From: Candidatus Woesearchaeota archaeon
Lineage (GTDB): Archaea > Nanobdellota > Nanobdellia > Woesearchaeales > SM23-78
Assembly (NCBI GenBank): GCA_016932315.1
Contig: JAFGDD010000014.1
Span: 1-64,000 of the forward strand
Length of the DNA stretch: 64,000 nucleotides
Direction of reading: 5' to 3'
This document shows, in pieces, positions 1-7,890 of this stretch. The stretch's first letter is position 1, and each line of letters begins with the position of its first letter. Under the pieces are notes generated by a model. That model saw only the letters and a list, made by a program, of their open reading frames with translations. It made no database searches and was not told where the DNA came from. The position numbers and the translations under genes were made by a program.

Positions 1-93
1 AAAAGAGCCAAAGAAAGCGCACAAATAATAGGACTAACAAAACTAGTAAAAGAAATAGAACAAAAAATAGAACCACTATACCAAGAGCAATGA
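1..93 (+). CDS. C-terminal end of an unknown protein (partial)
   Basis: An open frame runs in from the left edge and stops at TGA 91-93, giving 30 residues rich in Lys, Glu and Gln that look like an amphipathic helix. The codons are A-rich (AAA, GAA, ATA), like the exported-protein operon near 49.7-51.6 kb. It converges with the regulator ending at 97, leaving 3 nt between them. Too little is visible to assign a function. Confidence 0.55.
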   Translation, partial: KRAKESAQIIGLTKLVKEIEQKIEPLYQEQ

Positions 94-96
94 AAA

Positions 97-1011
97 TTAT
101 TCAGCGGTTAAAGCAAAGAAAGGCCCTGTTAAATCAACAATTTTTCTCACAATAGTGGCAAGATAATGAATAACTATTAAATCATCAGGCGTAACCTTAT
201 TTCTAATATCATACAATAATTCGAAAAGAAGCTTATCCTTTTTTAGATTAATAACCTTAATTTTACTCTTATCTTTGCTATAATAAGCATGGAAGAATAA
301 TTCAAACAAATCATTGGTCTCTTTGAAAAAAGAAAGGCACTCCTTGCTGAATTTCTTAGGTTTTGCTTCAGCGCCAAACTTATATATATAATCATATTTA
401 TTAGATGCTTTTTCAAGAATCTGAACTAACATGTACCTAAATATCAGAGAGTCATCATTTCTATGATGCTTGTTTAAAGTTCGCTTGCAAAAATCAGAAT
501 ATTTGGTAACCATAAAACGAACATAATTTATATTATTATACTCTTTAAAATCGTTATTCTTCACAGCATCGTATGTTTTCTGATTGTTCTGAAGAATTAA
601 TTGGAAAATCTTCCGTACCATATTGTCAAATTCCGAATCTAATCCTGTCGCCACATTTTTCAGAACACAATGCTTTGCATCAACATCCATCATTTCTAAT
701 CCCAGAAGAGTATCAACGATTTTCTGTATTTCAGAGGTTAAATCCTCTTTCTCATAAATTATTTCAATCTCATCATAACCCTTCTTATAAACGTTTGATA
801 TTATTGCCCGAAGGTAAGAGTGATTTCCTCTATCTACTTTAATAGAAAACTTATTAAGTGTCAGACCGGCCTTGCCATGAAACTCCAATACTGAACCATT
901 TTCACTTACTTCCACTTCATCTCCCTTCTTCAGCCCGTACTTCTGAGCCCACTTGCTTGGCAAACTAACTGTGAGCGTACTTTGTCCTACGAGGTTGATT
1001 TTCCTTTTCAT
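97..1011 (-). CDS. AbrB/SpoVT DNA-binding domain fused to a PhoU-like helical domain
   Basis: The 304-residue protein begins with an AbrB-type swapped-hairpin motif (residues about 5-40, with STLTVSLPSKWAQKYGLKKG). A long helical region follows, resembling the PhoU-like part of archaeal phosphate or stress regulators. The frame stays open upstream to 1293, but the ATG at 1011 is preferred: it begins directly at the AbrB motif, and the longer form would run into the divergent gene at 1193. The 181-nt divergent spacer holds a 12-bp palindrome. A DNA-binding regulator is well supported; its ligand is unknown. Confidence 0.72.
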   Translation of the reverse strand: MKRKINLVGQSTLTVSLPSKWAQKYGLKKGDEVEVSENGSVLEFHGKAGLTLNKFSIKVDRGNHSYLRAIISNVYKKGYDEIEIIYEKEDLTSEIQKIVDTLLGLEMMDVDAKHCVLKNVATGLDSEFDNMVRKIFQLILQNNQKTYDAVKNNDFKEYNNINYVRFMVTKYSDFCKRTLNKHHRNDDSLIFRYMLVQILEKASNKYDYIYKFGAEAKPKKFSKECLSFFKETNDLFELFFHAYYSKDKSKIKVINLKKDKLLFELLYDIRNKVTPDDLIVIHYLATIVRKIVDLTGPFFALTAE

Positions 1012-1065
1012 AGGCTTATTGTGATGAAAGTTAGTATAAATACTTTTCGCTTTCGTAATTATATA

Positions 1066-1077
1066 ATTACTAGTAAT
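1066..1077. promoter_or_regulatory. Palindromic operator candidate in a divergent spacer
   Basis: ATTACTAGTAAT is a perfect 12-bp palindrome in very AT-rich DNA between the divergent AbrB-PhoU gene (start 1011) and the Lrp-type gene (start 1193). Both neighbours encode DNA-binding regulators, so autoregulation is plausible. There is no direct evidence of binding. Confidence 0.35.
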
Positions 1078-1192
1078 AATTATAATTGAAAAAAGTATAT
1101 ATATTTTGCTACGAATACTATTGTAAATCTTCCGGTTAAGAGGAAAAATCTTCCTGCACAACGGAAAAAAAACATCACGAGGCGTAAAAAAA

Positions 1193-1654
1193 ATGCTCAG
1201 GCAAACGGACTTAAGGCTTATCGCAGAATTAAGAAAGAACGCAAGGGAAACCTTGACTAACATCAGCAAGAACATCAAAATACCAATAAGCACGCTCTAT
1301 GACAAGCTAAAAGCCCATGAAGAGTCCGTCATAATGAAGCACACCACATTATTGGACTTTGCAAGCCTAGGCTTTAGCTGCAGGGCCAACATAATGCTCC
1401 GAACAGGCAGGGAGAACAGGGAACAGCTTGGAAGCTACCTCAAAGCCTGCGCTGCCATTAACAACCTGTACAAGATCAACAACGGCTACGACTTCCTGGC
1501 AGAAGGAATATTCACCAATGTGAAAGAACTAGAAGACTTCCTGGAAGAGCTTGAGACCAAGTTCGAGCTGCAGGAAAAGAAAACCCATTACATAGTAGAA
1601 GACTTGAAGCGGGAAGAATTCATGAGCAGGAACGCACTAAGCAACGATTCATGA
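1193..1654 (+). CDS. Lrp/AsnC-family transcriptional regulator
   Basis: The protein has 153 residues. Residues 1-50 form an Lrp-type winged helix-turn-helix (LRLIAELRKNARETLTNIS, then a recognition helix near ISTLYDKLKAHE). The remainder is a RAM-like alpha/beta effector domain. The length matches single-domain Lrp/AsnC proteins, which bind DNA as octamers and sense amino acids or related metabolites. It is divergent from the AbrB-PhoU gene and followed by about 230 nt of AT-rich DNA. The ligand cannot be read from sequence. Confidence 0.8.
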   Translation: MLRQTDLRLIAELRKNARETLTNISKNIKIPISTLYDKLKAHEESVIMKHTTLLDFASLGFSCRANIMLRTGRENREQLGSYLKACAAINNLYKINNGYDFLAEGIFTNVKELEDFLEELETKFELQEKKTHYIVEDLKREEFMSRNALSNDS

Positions 1655-1825
1655 TAATTATATAATTATAAGGCATTATATATATTATAAGGAGAAATTA
1701 TATATAAAAACTGAGCTTAATAGACATAAGATTTCCGAAAAAATCATTGAAATTTACAGAAACAATGCAAGATTTACAGGAAAAGAATAGGAGGGTATAA
1801 GAACCACCTCAACGAAACAAAAACC

Positions 1826-1854
1826 ATGCAGGAGAAAAATAAAATCTCCTGCAT
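1826..1854. repeat. Perfect 10-bp stem hairpin upstream of the methyltransferase gene
   Basis: ATGCAGGAGA (1826-1835) and TCTCCTGCAT (1845-1854) are perfect inverted repeats with a 9-nt A-rich loop. The hairpin ends 32 nt before the start codon at 1887, in the 232-nt spacer 1655-1886. That spacer otherwise holds AT-rich, TATA-like DNA and no gene. It could be a leader RNA hairpin or an operator. Confidence 0.5.
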
Positions 1855-1875
1855 AAACCAAGCAAAAATAATAAA

Positions 1876-1918
1876 ACGGTGAAAATATGATGCAAACACA
1901 AACTAGCGAGAGCTATAG
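1876..1918 (+). repeat. Leader repeat, copy 1 (ribosome site plus first codons)
   Basis: The stretch from ACGGTGAAA through the first ten codons (MMQTQTSESY) recurs at 3278-3320 with only a few substitutions. Similarity then stops abruptly. The repeat carries the GGTGA ribosome site, the start codon and the N-terminal leader of two unrelated enzymes. Confidence 0.85.
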
Positions 1919-2669
1919 AAGGATAAAAACAACGGAAGGAGTTTTAAGCTTTAACTCGTTTACATTAGATGACTATTTAAAAGAAAGAGTTGAACTAAAC
2001 GAAAAAGAAATAAATTATCAAAATGCTAAAATAAAGATTAGAGAAAAAATTGCAGATGGAATTACCTTCATATACAAAGCAATTTTCAAGCCAAAAAAAA
2101 CAGAAAACGAGGCTCTCTGCGAAATTATCAACAGGGAAAAAAACAAAAAAACACTTCTTGAAGAGGGGGCGGGAAATGACACTCTGTACCTTGATGTTCT
2201 TGGAAAAATAAAGCCAGAAAAATATTATCGATCTGACGTTTCTGAAAATCAGTTAAATCAAGTGCAGGATTTGAGAGTTGAAAATATTATATATGATGGA
2301 ATTCGACATGATATTGAAGACAACAGCATCGACATTGCTTTTTCTAAGTGCGTTCTGCACCACATAGATAATGGTTGTGAGGCAGGAAGAGAAAGGAATA
2401 GGATTGACTATCTCATAGAACAAAAAAGAATTGTAAAAGAAGGAGGTAAAGTGATTACTGTCGATGTAAATGACCCTAGAAAAGGGAATTTAAAAGCTAA
2501 ATTTTGGCACTACATCAAACATAGGCTTATACTGGGAGAAGAAGAGCACAATTTTTTAGATGAGCAAAAAGCAGTATCCCTGTATCATAAAGCTGGCTTC
2601 AAGAATATAACGAACCAAAAGGTTGAGACTTATAAAGGAACATATTTCATTGTTATAGGAGAAAAATAA
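1887..2669 (+). CDS. Class I SAM-dependent methyltransferase
   Basis: The protein has 260 residues. After a leader and helical region of about 85 residues comes a Rossmann-fold methyltransferase: motif I EEGAGND (92-98), SDVSENQ (116-122), the motif IV region DIAFSKCVLHHID (about 149-161) and GGKVITVDVN (186-195). This matches methyltransferase type 11; the substrate is unknown. The first 10 residues are shared with the nucleotidyltransferase at 3289. It heads a same-strand cluster with a CYTH protein 12 nt downstream, which has its own GGAGG site. Codons are more A/T-rich than in the housekeeping genes nearby, which fits acquired DNA. Confidence 0.8.
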   Translation: MMQTQTSESYRRIKTTEGVLSFNSFTLDDYLKERVELNEKEINYQNAKIKIREKIADGITFIYKAIFKPKKTENEALCEIINREKNKKTLLEEGAGNDTLYLDVLGKIKPEKYYRSDVSENQLNQVQDLRVENIIYDGIRHDIEDNSIDIAFSKCVLHHIDNGCEAGRERNRIDYLIEQKRIVKEGGKVITVDVNDPRKGNLKAKFWHYIKHRLILGEEEHNFLDEQKAVSLYHKAGFKNITNQKVETYKGTYFIVIGEK

Positions 2670-2681
2670 GGAGGGTTTAAA

Positions 2682-3260
2682 ATGGAAATAGAAATTCGGG
2701 CATTTATCAAAAACTTCAGTTCAATAAAAGCAAAACTAAAGAAGCTACGATGTAAGAGATTATCCAAAACAAGCATTATCGACATCTGGTTTTGTAAGCA
2801 AGAAGCCAAAAGCTTTAATGAAATAAAAATGGACTCTGTTGGTTCAACAGGAATAAGGATAAGAAAAGAAAATGGAAAGTTAGCAGAACTTAATGTTAAA
2901 ACCATAACCAGAGTGAACGACCACAATGTGTTTGAGGAGCTCCAAACAGATTTCAAGAATATTGAAGAAATGAAAAAAATACTTGGAAGGCTGGGATATA
3001 AGCCATTCTGTGTGATAAAGAAAAAAAGAGAAATTTTTCAGTTTGATGAAATGAAAATAAATCTTGAAGATATAAAAGGGTTCCCTCCTTGCCTCGAAGT
3101 TGAAATAATAGCTGAAAAAGAGTACAATTCAAAATTAGATAAAATCAAAAAGCTCCTGTTGGATTTAGGTATAAGCGAGAAAGACCAGATTGAAAAAAGC
3201 ATAACGGCACTTTATATGGAGAAATACGCTTTCAAAACAGAAAAGGAATCTCAGAATTAA
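2682..3260 (+). CDS. cyaB: CYTH domain protein (class IV adenylate cyclase / ThTPase fold)
   Basis: The 192-residue protein starts with the signature EIEIR (residues 2-6), which binds metal and triphosphate in CYTH tunnel enzymes. Further conserved pieces are GIRIRKENG (57-65), a basic strand KKKREIF (113-119) and the acidic LEDIKGFPPCLEVEI (128-142), typical of CyaB. Family members make cAMP from ATP or hydrolyse triphosphates such as thiamine triphosphate or inorganic tripolyphosphate, and these cannot be separated here. It follows the methyltransferase by 12 nt behind a GGAGG site. A kinase and a nucleotidyltransferase follow, suggesting nucleotide chemistry. Confidence 0.82.
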   Translation: MEIEIRAFIKNFSSIKAKLKKLRCKRLSKTSIIDIWFCKQEAKSFNEIKMDSVGSTGIRIRKENGKLAELNVKTITRVNDHNVFEELQTDFKNIEEMKKILGRLGYKPFCVIKKKREIFQFDEMKINLEDIKGFPPCLEVEIIAEKEYNSKLDKIKKLLLDLGISEKDQIEKSITALYMEKYAFKTEKESQN

Positions 3261-3277
3261 CCTAAATAAATAACAGG

Positions 3278-3320
3278 ACGGTGAAAGTATGATGCAAACA
3301 CAAATTAGCGAGAGCTATAA
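3278..3320 (+). repeat. Leader repeat, copy 2 (ribosome site plus first codons)
   Basis: This is the second copy of the repeat at 1876-1918, encoding MMQTQISESY at the start of the nucleotidyltransferase. The substitutions seen are mostly silent or conservative (Thr6 to Ile), so the peptide as well as the DNA is retained. Confidence 0.85.
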
Positions 3321-4233
3321 AGAAGTAAAAAATGACGTTAGCTCACAAACAGAAACTCCATTTCGTAACGCTTTGATTAGCTATCAAGCTACAAATCTTG
3401 ATTTGATTATGACTCAAAGTGAACTCATTCAATTCAAAGAACATCTTAAAGTTCACTGCAAAAGAAGAAATGATATTGCAGGAATCCTTGTCACAGGAAG
3501 CTTTGTTCAATGTGGCCCATCACAAATAATTATTCCGCCAGTTAACTTTATTGGAAGTGCTGCAAAATATTATGAGATTTGCATGAGAAAAAAAAGAAAA
3601 CCGGCACCTCACAAAAATTCAGATCTTGATATATGGGTGTGCACTCGAGACTATAGCAAACAATCAAAATTAATAAAACAAGAAATCAATGCGAAAACTG
3701 CTTCGCTTCTTGAATGGTATGCGTCAGAACCTGAAGCCACGGCAGATGAATTTGATTATAGAACAAAGTTATACTTCGGACCATATTACAAGAACAGTGA
3801 CCTGTACAGTCTTACCTGGAAAAGTGAGAACCCAACACCTTGGTTAGCAGAAGGGTTTAAGGAAGAATTCTCTGAAATACTGCAAAAATGCTCGCCACGA
3901 ATCAAGGAAAAATTGCATTTAAATGTTGATGGGAGATCATTAGATGAATTCATCGAATTAAGAGCATATCCTGAAAGCACCTTTAACCTAAAACCTCATC
4001 TGACAAAATGTTATTATGGAATAAGCAGAGAACCGTTTCCATATTTTATCAGGGATCTTGTAACTTTGGAAAGAAATTGCATGGTACTTTACGAACAGGA
4101 AGGAGGCAAGACCATCTATCCTTTCGATAAAGAAGGTTTAAAACTTGGAGAAGAAGTAGCGCAAAAAATAGGATGGGATAGACAAAAAGAAGAAATCCTA
4201 TATCAAAAAAGGTTTATGGTGAATATACAATGA
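3289..4233 (+). CDS. Pol-beta-superfamily nucleotidyltransferase-like protein
   Basis: The protein has 314 residues. The shared leader occupies residues 1-10. A nucleotidyltransferase core is suggested by LVTGSF (68-72, GS motif) and SDLDIWV (111-117, metal-binding DxD). About 40 residues separate these, against roughly 10-15 in minimal nucleotidyltransferases, so an insertion is present. A third catalytic Asp is not obvious. The rest is helical and aromatic, without clear similarity. The next gene overlaps its stop by ATGA, so the two are translationally coupled. It might transfer NMP groups to an RNA, protein or small molecule; the substrate is unknown. Confidence 0.65.
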   Translation: MMQTQISESYKEVKNDVSSQTETPFRNALISYQATNLDLIMTQSELIQFKEHLKVHCKRRNDIAGILVTGSFVQCGPSQIIIPPVNFIGSAAKYYEICMRKKRKPAPHKNSDLDIWVCTRDYSKQSKLIKQEINAKTASLLEWYASEPEATADEFDYRTKLYFGPYYKNSDLYSLTWKSENPTPWLAEGFKEEFSEILQKCSPRIKEKLHLNVDGRSLDEFIELRAYPESTFNLKPHLTKCYYGISREPFPYFIRDLVTLERNCMVLYEQEGGKTIYPFDKEGLKLGEEVAQKIGWDRQKEEILYQKRFMVNIQ

Positions 4234-4910
4234 ATCCGTTTGAAGAATACAAGTCAGTTTTTATATTTGAAGGAATAACAGGATGCGGTAAATCCACCCA
4301 AATCCCGAAGATCATTCATCATTTAGAAACAAAAGAAGAACTATTAGTAGGTATCGCGAATTCAGAAGCAGAAGCCTATTCTACATCTAAGGATTATAGA
4401 CAATATCTTGCAAGGGTGAATACGCCTCTAATCCCTTATGCTTTAATACATCAGTCAACCAACTATCTCAAAATAGAGTCAGTAAAAAAACCAGCAGATG
4501 TTTTGATAGTGGATAGATTTGTATTGTCGGATCTAGTTTATCTTATCTCTCACTGTGAACTAAAAAAACAGCCAATAAATAAGGAAAAAGCAAGGGAACA
4601 GGTTTTGTTTCCATTAGGCATTGATATTCTGAAGGACACTTATACTGTTTGCCTGGATGTCAACCCGGGAATTGTAAAAGGCAGAACACAATCTCGCATT
4701 CAAACAGATTCTTTTGGAAAAACAAGGAAAGAGTTTGATTTTTCGCTTCAATCACATTCAAGAGAAAACTACTTAAAGGAGCTTAGAATAGCAAAGGAGA
4801 GAAACTTATTTGATTATACAATAATTGATGCAAATGAATCTGAAGATGAAGTATTCAAAAAAATCATCTATCAAATTGAAGGAAGGCTAAATGACCGCTC
4901 ACGACCCTAA
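4230..4910 (+). CDS. Thymidylate-kinase-like P-loop nucleotide kinase
   Basis: The protein has 226 residues. It has a Walker A motif GITGCGKST (15-23), a DRF segment (95-97) like the DR(Y/F) of dTMP kinases, a strand LDVNP (142-146) and an Arg/Lys-rich lid (about 148-170). The order matches thymidylate kinases and related deoxynucleoside kinases. As the only such enzyme in the cluster it may phosphorylate a modified or unusual nucleotide, though housekeeping dTMP kinase is also possible. Its ATG overlaps the stop of the nucleotidyltransferase gene. Confidence 0.75.
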   Translation: MNPFEEYKSVFIFEGITGCGKSTQIPKIIHHLETKEELLVGIANSEAEAYSTSKDYRQYLARVNTPLIPYALIHQSTNYLKIESVKKPADVLIVDRFVLSDLVYLISHCELKKQPINKEKAREQVLFPLGIDILKDTYTVCLDVNPGIVKGRTQSRIQTDSFGKTRKEFDFSLQSHSRENYLKELRIAKERNLFDYTIIDANESEDEVFKKIIYQIEGRLNDRSRP

Positions 4911-4980
4911 CAAAAAAATAGCTATTATGAATGAAAATGATGAAAATGTCTGTCAATATTTAAAAGGTGAGATTCGATGA
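4891..4980 (+). CDS. Possible 29-residue coupled mini-ORF
   Basis: An ATG at 4891, inside the last codons of the kinase gene, opens a 29-codon frame. Its TGA (4978-4980) overlaps the ATG of the next gene at 4977. It contains the acidic stretch MNENDENV. Overlap at both ends would allow reinitiation across an otherwise untranslated 66-nt gap. It may only relay ribosomes, or it may be chance. Confidence 0.3.
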   Translation: MTAHDPNKKIAIMNENDENVCQYLKGEIR

Positions 4981-5705
4981 ATTCACATTTGGGTTTTAGC
5001 ATAGGTGATATCAGGAGTTGGGAAAATTCGGCAAATCGCCAAGATTTGATAAAATACTTTAAAAATCTCCCGATCTCTGCAATAGAACTAACTTTTTCCA
5101 ACAAAAATGATCTTTTTTCATTTAAATTAAACCCAAAAAATAAAGCTTGGCTTAAAAAATTACCTTATGTAAGCATTCACGCTCCATTTAATTTTATGGA
5201 TGACTCGAGTAACAAAGCAGAATTAACAAGACAACTAAAGCAAATAAATTTCATATACAATCAAGTGAATGCTAAAAATGTTGTTTTTCATCCCGGACAG
5301 GTTCCTCCAAAAAAATTATTGAAAAAATACCGGTTTAAAGCTTCTTTAGAAAACATGTCAAAATCCCATGGTTTCTCATTGAGAAAACTTTCCGAAATCA
5401 TGAAAAAATATCCTGATCTTGGCTTTTGCCTTGATGTTGGCCATGCCTATCGGTATAGGCCTGATTATACTAAACTTATCCTTACTAAATTCAAAAAAAG
5501 ATTATCGCAAATACACTTACATGGTGTGCGTAAAGGAAAAGACCATTTCCCTCTAAACCAAGGCTCAAAAAAATTCATGAAATCGCTTGAACCAATTCTC
5601 AAGGTTAACGTGCCGATAATAATTGAATCTGATTTCAATAAAAAGGACATTAATCTCTTAAAGTCAGAGATACTTTTTATTCAAAATTATTTTGCGCTAC
5701 CTTAA
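4977..5705 (+). CDS. Xylose-isomerase-like / endonuclease IV-like TIM barrel protein
   Basis: The 242-residue TIM barrel has the metal-ligand pattern of the AP endonuclease 2 / sugar isomerase superfamily: SIHAPF (66-71), FHPGQ (104-108), SLEN (123-126), LDVGHA (152-157), HLHG (180-183), DHFPL (189-193) and IIIES (214-218). His, Glu and Asp residues at these positions normally hold two or three divalent metals. Members are sugar-phosphate epimerases, sugar isomerases or AP endonucleases, and the exact reaction cannot be decided. It is the last gene of the cluster; argS follows under its own promoter. Confidence 0.78.
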   Translation: MNSHLGFSIGDIRSWENSANRQDLIKYFKNLPISAIELTFSNKNDLFSFKLNPKNKAWLKKLPYVSIHAPFNFMDDSSNKAELTRQLKQINFIYNQVNAKNVVFHPGQVPPKKLLKKYRFKASLENMSKSHGFSLRKLSEIMKKYPDLGFCLDVGHAYRYRPDYTKLILTKFKKRLSQIHLHGVRKGKDHFPLNQGSKKFMKSLEPILKVNVPIIIESDFNKKDINLLKSEILFIQNYFALP

Positions 5706-5784
5706 CAACATAAAAGAATGAACTTGAATAAAGTTCATTAAGTCAATAAAAAAAATTTAAGTTTAGAAGCAAATTTTCAACAAC

Positions 5785-5793
5785 TTTATAAAC
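5785..5793 (+). promoter_or_regulatory. TATA box for argS
   Basis: TTTATAAAC is centred about 27 nt before the argS start codon, in a T-rich region. This spacing implies transcription starting at or within a few bases of the ATG, so the mRNA is probably leaderless. Confidence 0.55.
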
Positions 5794-5815
5794 TCTTTTT
5801 CTTTATTTCATTCCT

Positions 5816-7522
5816 ATGTTCAAGTTAGAGGTTGCTAAGCTCTTAGCCAAAGCTACGAGTCTGAAAGAATCCGAGATCGAGCCTCTCATAGAAGTGCCTC
5901 CTTCGCAGGAGCTTGGTGATTTTGCTTTTCCTTGCTTTATTCTTGCAAAGAGTTTGAAGAAGGCTCCGAATATTATTGCGCAGGAGCTTGCAAATAAAAT
6001 CAAGCCTGATTCTAAGTCTTCTATTTCAGATGTCAAGGCTGTCGGTGCTTATCTTAATTTCTTTGTTAACAAGAGCAAGCTGTCAGAAGGCGTTATCAAG
6101 GACATTATTAACTGCGGAGCTTGTTATGGCAGCTGGCCTTTGAGAAAAGAAAAGGTTATGGTTGAATATCCTGCTCCTAATACTAACAAGCCTCTTCATT
6201 TAGGCCATGTAAGGAATATTCTATTAGGCAATTCTATCTGTAACATCCTGGCCTTTGCAGGCTTTCAAGTCATCCCTGTTGACCTGGTTAATGACAGAGG
6301 AGTTCATATTTGTAAGTCTATGCTGGCTTATCAAAAGTGGGGTAAGAACAAGGAGCCTGACAAGAAGTCTGATCATTTTGTAGGTGATTTTTATGTATTG
6401 TATTCCAAGGAGGAGAAAGAGCATCCTGAGATGGAAGATGAAATCCAGGATTTGCTGAGAAAGTGGGAGGCTGGTGACAAGGAGACTGTTGCTTTGTGGA
6501 ATAAGATGAGGAAGTGGTCTCTTGACGGCTTCAGGCAGACTTATGCGTTGTTTGATGTGCATCACAAAAAAGTTTATTATGAGTCTGAAATTTATCAGCA
6601 CGGAAAAGAGCTTATCCTTGAAGGATTGAAAAAAGGATTGTTCAAGAAGGATGAGAAGGGCGCTGTTGTTGCTGACTTGGAAAAAGAAGGTTTAGGAACA
6701 AAGGTTCTTCTGAGAGAGGACGGAACAGGAATCTATATCACCCAGGACTTGTATCTTGCAAAATTAAAGTTTGATGAGTTCAAGATGGACAGCTCAGTAT
6801 ATGTTGTGGCCAACGAGCAAATATATCATTTCAATGTTTTGTTCAAACTGCTTGACATGCTCGGATTTCCATTTGCAAAGAACTGCCACCACCTGGCTTA
6901 CGGCATGATATCGCTGCCAGAAGGAAGGATGAAAAGCAGGGAAGGCACAGTTGTTGATGCTGATGATCTAGTCAAGGAAATGGAAGCTGAAGCAGAGGAA
7001 GAGATAAAGAAGCGACACAAGCTCGATGCAAATGAGGTGGAGAAAAGAAAAAAGATTATAGCAATGGGAGCATTAAAGTTCTTCATAATAAAATACGATC
7101 CAATGAAAGACTTCACCTATGACCCTAAGGAGAGCATTAGCTTTGAGGGAGAGACCGGACCTTATGTGCAATATGCTCATGCAAGAATCTGCTCAATATT
7201 CAGGAATACTAAGAAGTTTGATGCTGAAAAAGCTGATAAGATAAAGCCTGAGTTCAGCCATGAATTAGAGTTCAAGCTGATAAAATTACTCGCTGATTTC
7301 AAGAACATAGTGAATGATGCTGCTGAGCAGTACAAGCCAAGCCTTGTTGCAAGATACGCTCTTGAGCTAGCCCAGGCTTTTAATGAGTTCTATCATGAAT
7401 GCCCTGTATTGAAAGCAGATAAGAAATTAATGGAGTCAAGATTAGTGTTGATATTCTGCGTGAAGCAAGTATTAAAGAACTCTCTTGACTTGCTAGGAAT
7501 AAAAGCACCGGAAGAGATGTAA
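5816..7522 (+). CDS. argS: Arginyl-tRNA synthetase
   Basis: The protein has 568 residues and charges tRNA-Arg in the cytoplasm. It has an N-terminal Add-1-like domain (about 1-110), the class I signature PNTNKPLHLGHVRN (121-134, the HIGH motif), a KMSKS equivalent RMKSREG, and ETGPYVQYAHARI introducing the helical anticodon-binding domain. Length and order fit ArgRS well. The start follows a TATA box at leaderless spacing. Codon use (GCT, AAG, CCT) differs from the A-rich cluster just upstream. An intron-bearing tRNA-Arg gene lies about 4 kb downstream. Confidence 0.97.
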   Translation: MFKLEVAKLLAKATSLKESEIEPLIEVPPSQELGDFAFPCFILAKSLKKAPNIIAQELANKIKPDSKSSISDVKAVGAYLNFFVNKSKLSEGVIKDIINCGACYGSWPLRKEKVMVEYPAPNTNKPLHLGHVRNILLGNSICNILAFAGFQVIPVDLVNDRGVHICKSMLAYQKWGKNKEPDKKSDHFVGDFYVLYSKEEKEHPEMEDEIQDLLRKWEAGDKETVALWNKMRKWSLDGFRQTYALFDVHHKKVYYESEIYQHGKELILEGLKKGLFKKDEKGAVVADLEKEGLGTKVLLREDGTGIYITQDLYLAKLKFDEFKMDSSVYVVANEQIYHFNVLFKLLDMLGFPFAKNCHHLAYGMISLPEGRMKSREGTVVDADDLVKEMEAEAEEEIKKRHKLDANEVEKRKKIIAMGALKFFIIKYDPMKDFTYDPKESISFEGETGPYVQYAHARICSIFRNTKKFDAEKADKIKPEFSHELEFKLIKLLADFKNIVNDAAEQYKPSLVARYALELAQAFNEFYHECPVLKADKKLMESRLVLIFCVKQVLKNSLDLLGIKAPEEM

Positions 7523-7537
7523 AAAAAATGCAAAAAC

Positions 7538-7738
7538 TCATTCAGAAGCAGCTTTTGAAACATGAACTGCTCTTGCGCCCCTGTCGCCCTGCTCAACATC
7601 AAAGCTGACATCATCCTTATCCTTCAGGATAACCCCGGGGCTCAATCCCGATGTATGAACAAAATAATCCTTACCATCATCTCCTGTTATGAACCCGAAA
7701 CCTTTGCTTGCATTAAAAAATTTTACTTTGCCGTTCAT
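7538..7738 (-). CDS. Cold-shock-domain protein
   Basis: A 66-residue OB-fold protein with RNP1 KGFGFITG (about 12-19) and RNP2 DYFVHTS, which bind single-stranded nucleic acid. The start MNGKVKFF follows a GGAGG site; the frame remains open upstream, but the family begins at this Met. Its ATG overlaps the stop of the zinc-ribbon gene by 4 nt, so the pair is co-translated. CspA-type proteins are uncommon in archaea, which suggests acquisition from bacteria. Confidence 0.93.
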   Translation of the reverse strand: MNGKVKFFNASKGFGFITGDDGKDYFVHTSGLSPGVILKDKDDVSFDVEQGDRGARAVHVSKAASE

Positions 7739-7890
7739 TTTGAATCCTCCTTCTGAAACTTCTGAAACTTCTTCTGGCACGCAGCGCAATAATTAGTGAT
7801 TCTCTCGCCCTTATTCAGCAAGAACCTCTGGTGGCACTGCCTGCAATACTTTACCAGCCTGTAATTATTTGATGGTTTTAACCCTGCCAT
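7735..7890 (-). CDS. Small zinc-ribbon protein
   Basis: A 51-residue basic protein with two CxxC pairs (C16/C19 and C35/C38), enough for one structural zinc site, and a Lys-rich tail. The start MAGLKPSN is chosen because the zinc ribbon needs no more sequence; the frame is open further upstream. It is coupled by ATGA to the cold-shock gene, suggesting a joint role in RNA binding or translation. No specific family is recognised. Confidence 0.65.
   Translation of the reverse strand: MAGLKPSNNYRLVKYCRQCHQRFLLNKGERITNYCAACQKKFQKFQKEDSK

Noticed and set aside
1012-1293. N-terminal extension of the AbrB-PhoU protein to 1293
   Set aside because: The extension is hydrophobic, overlaps the divergent Lrp gene, and the AbrB motif starts right at the Met at 1011.
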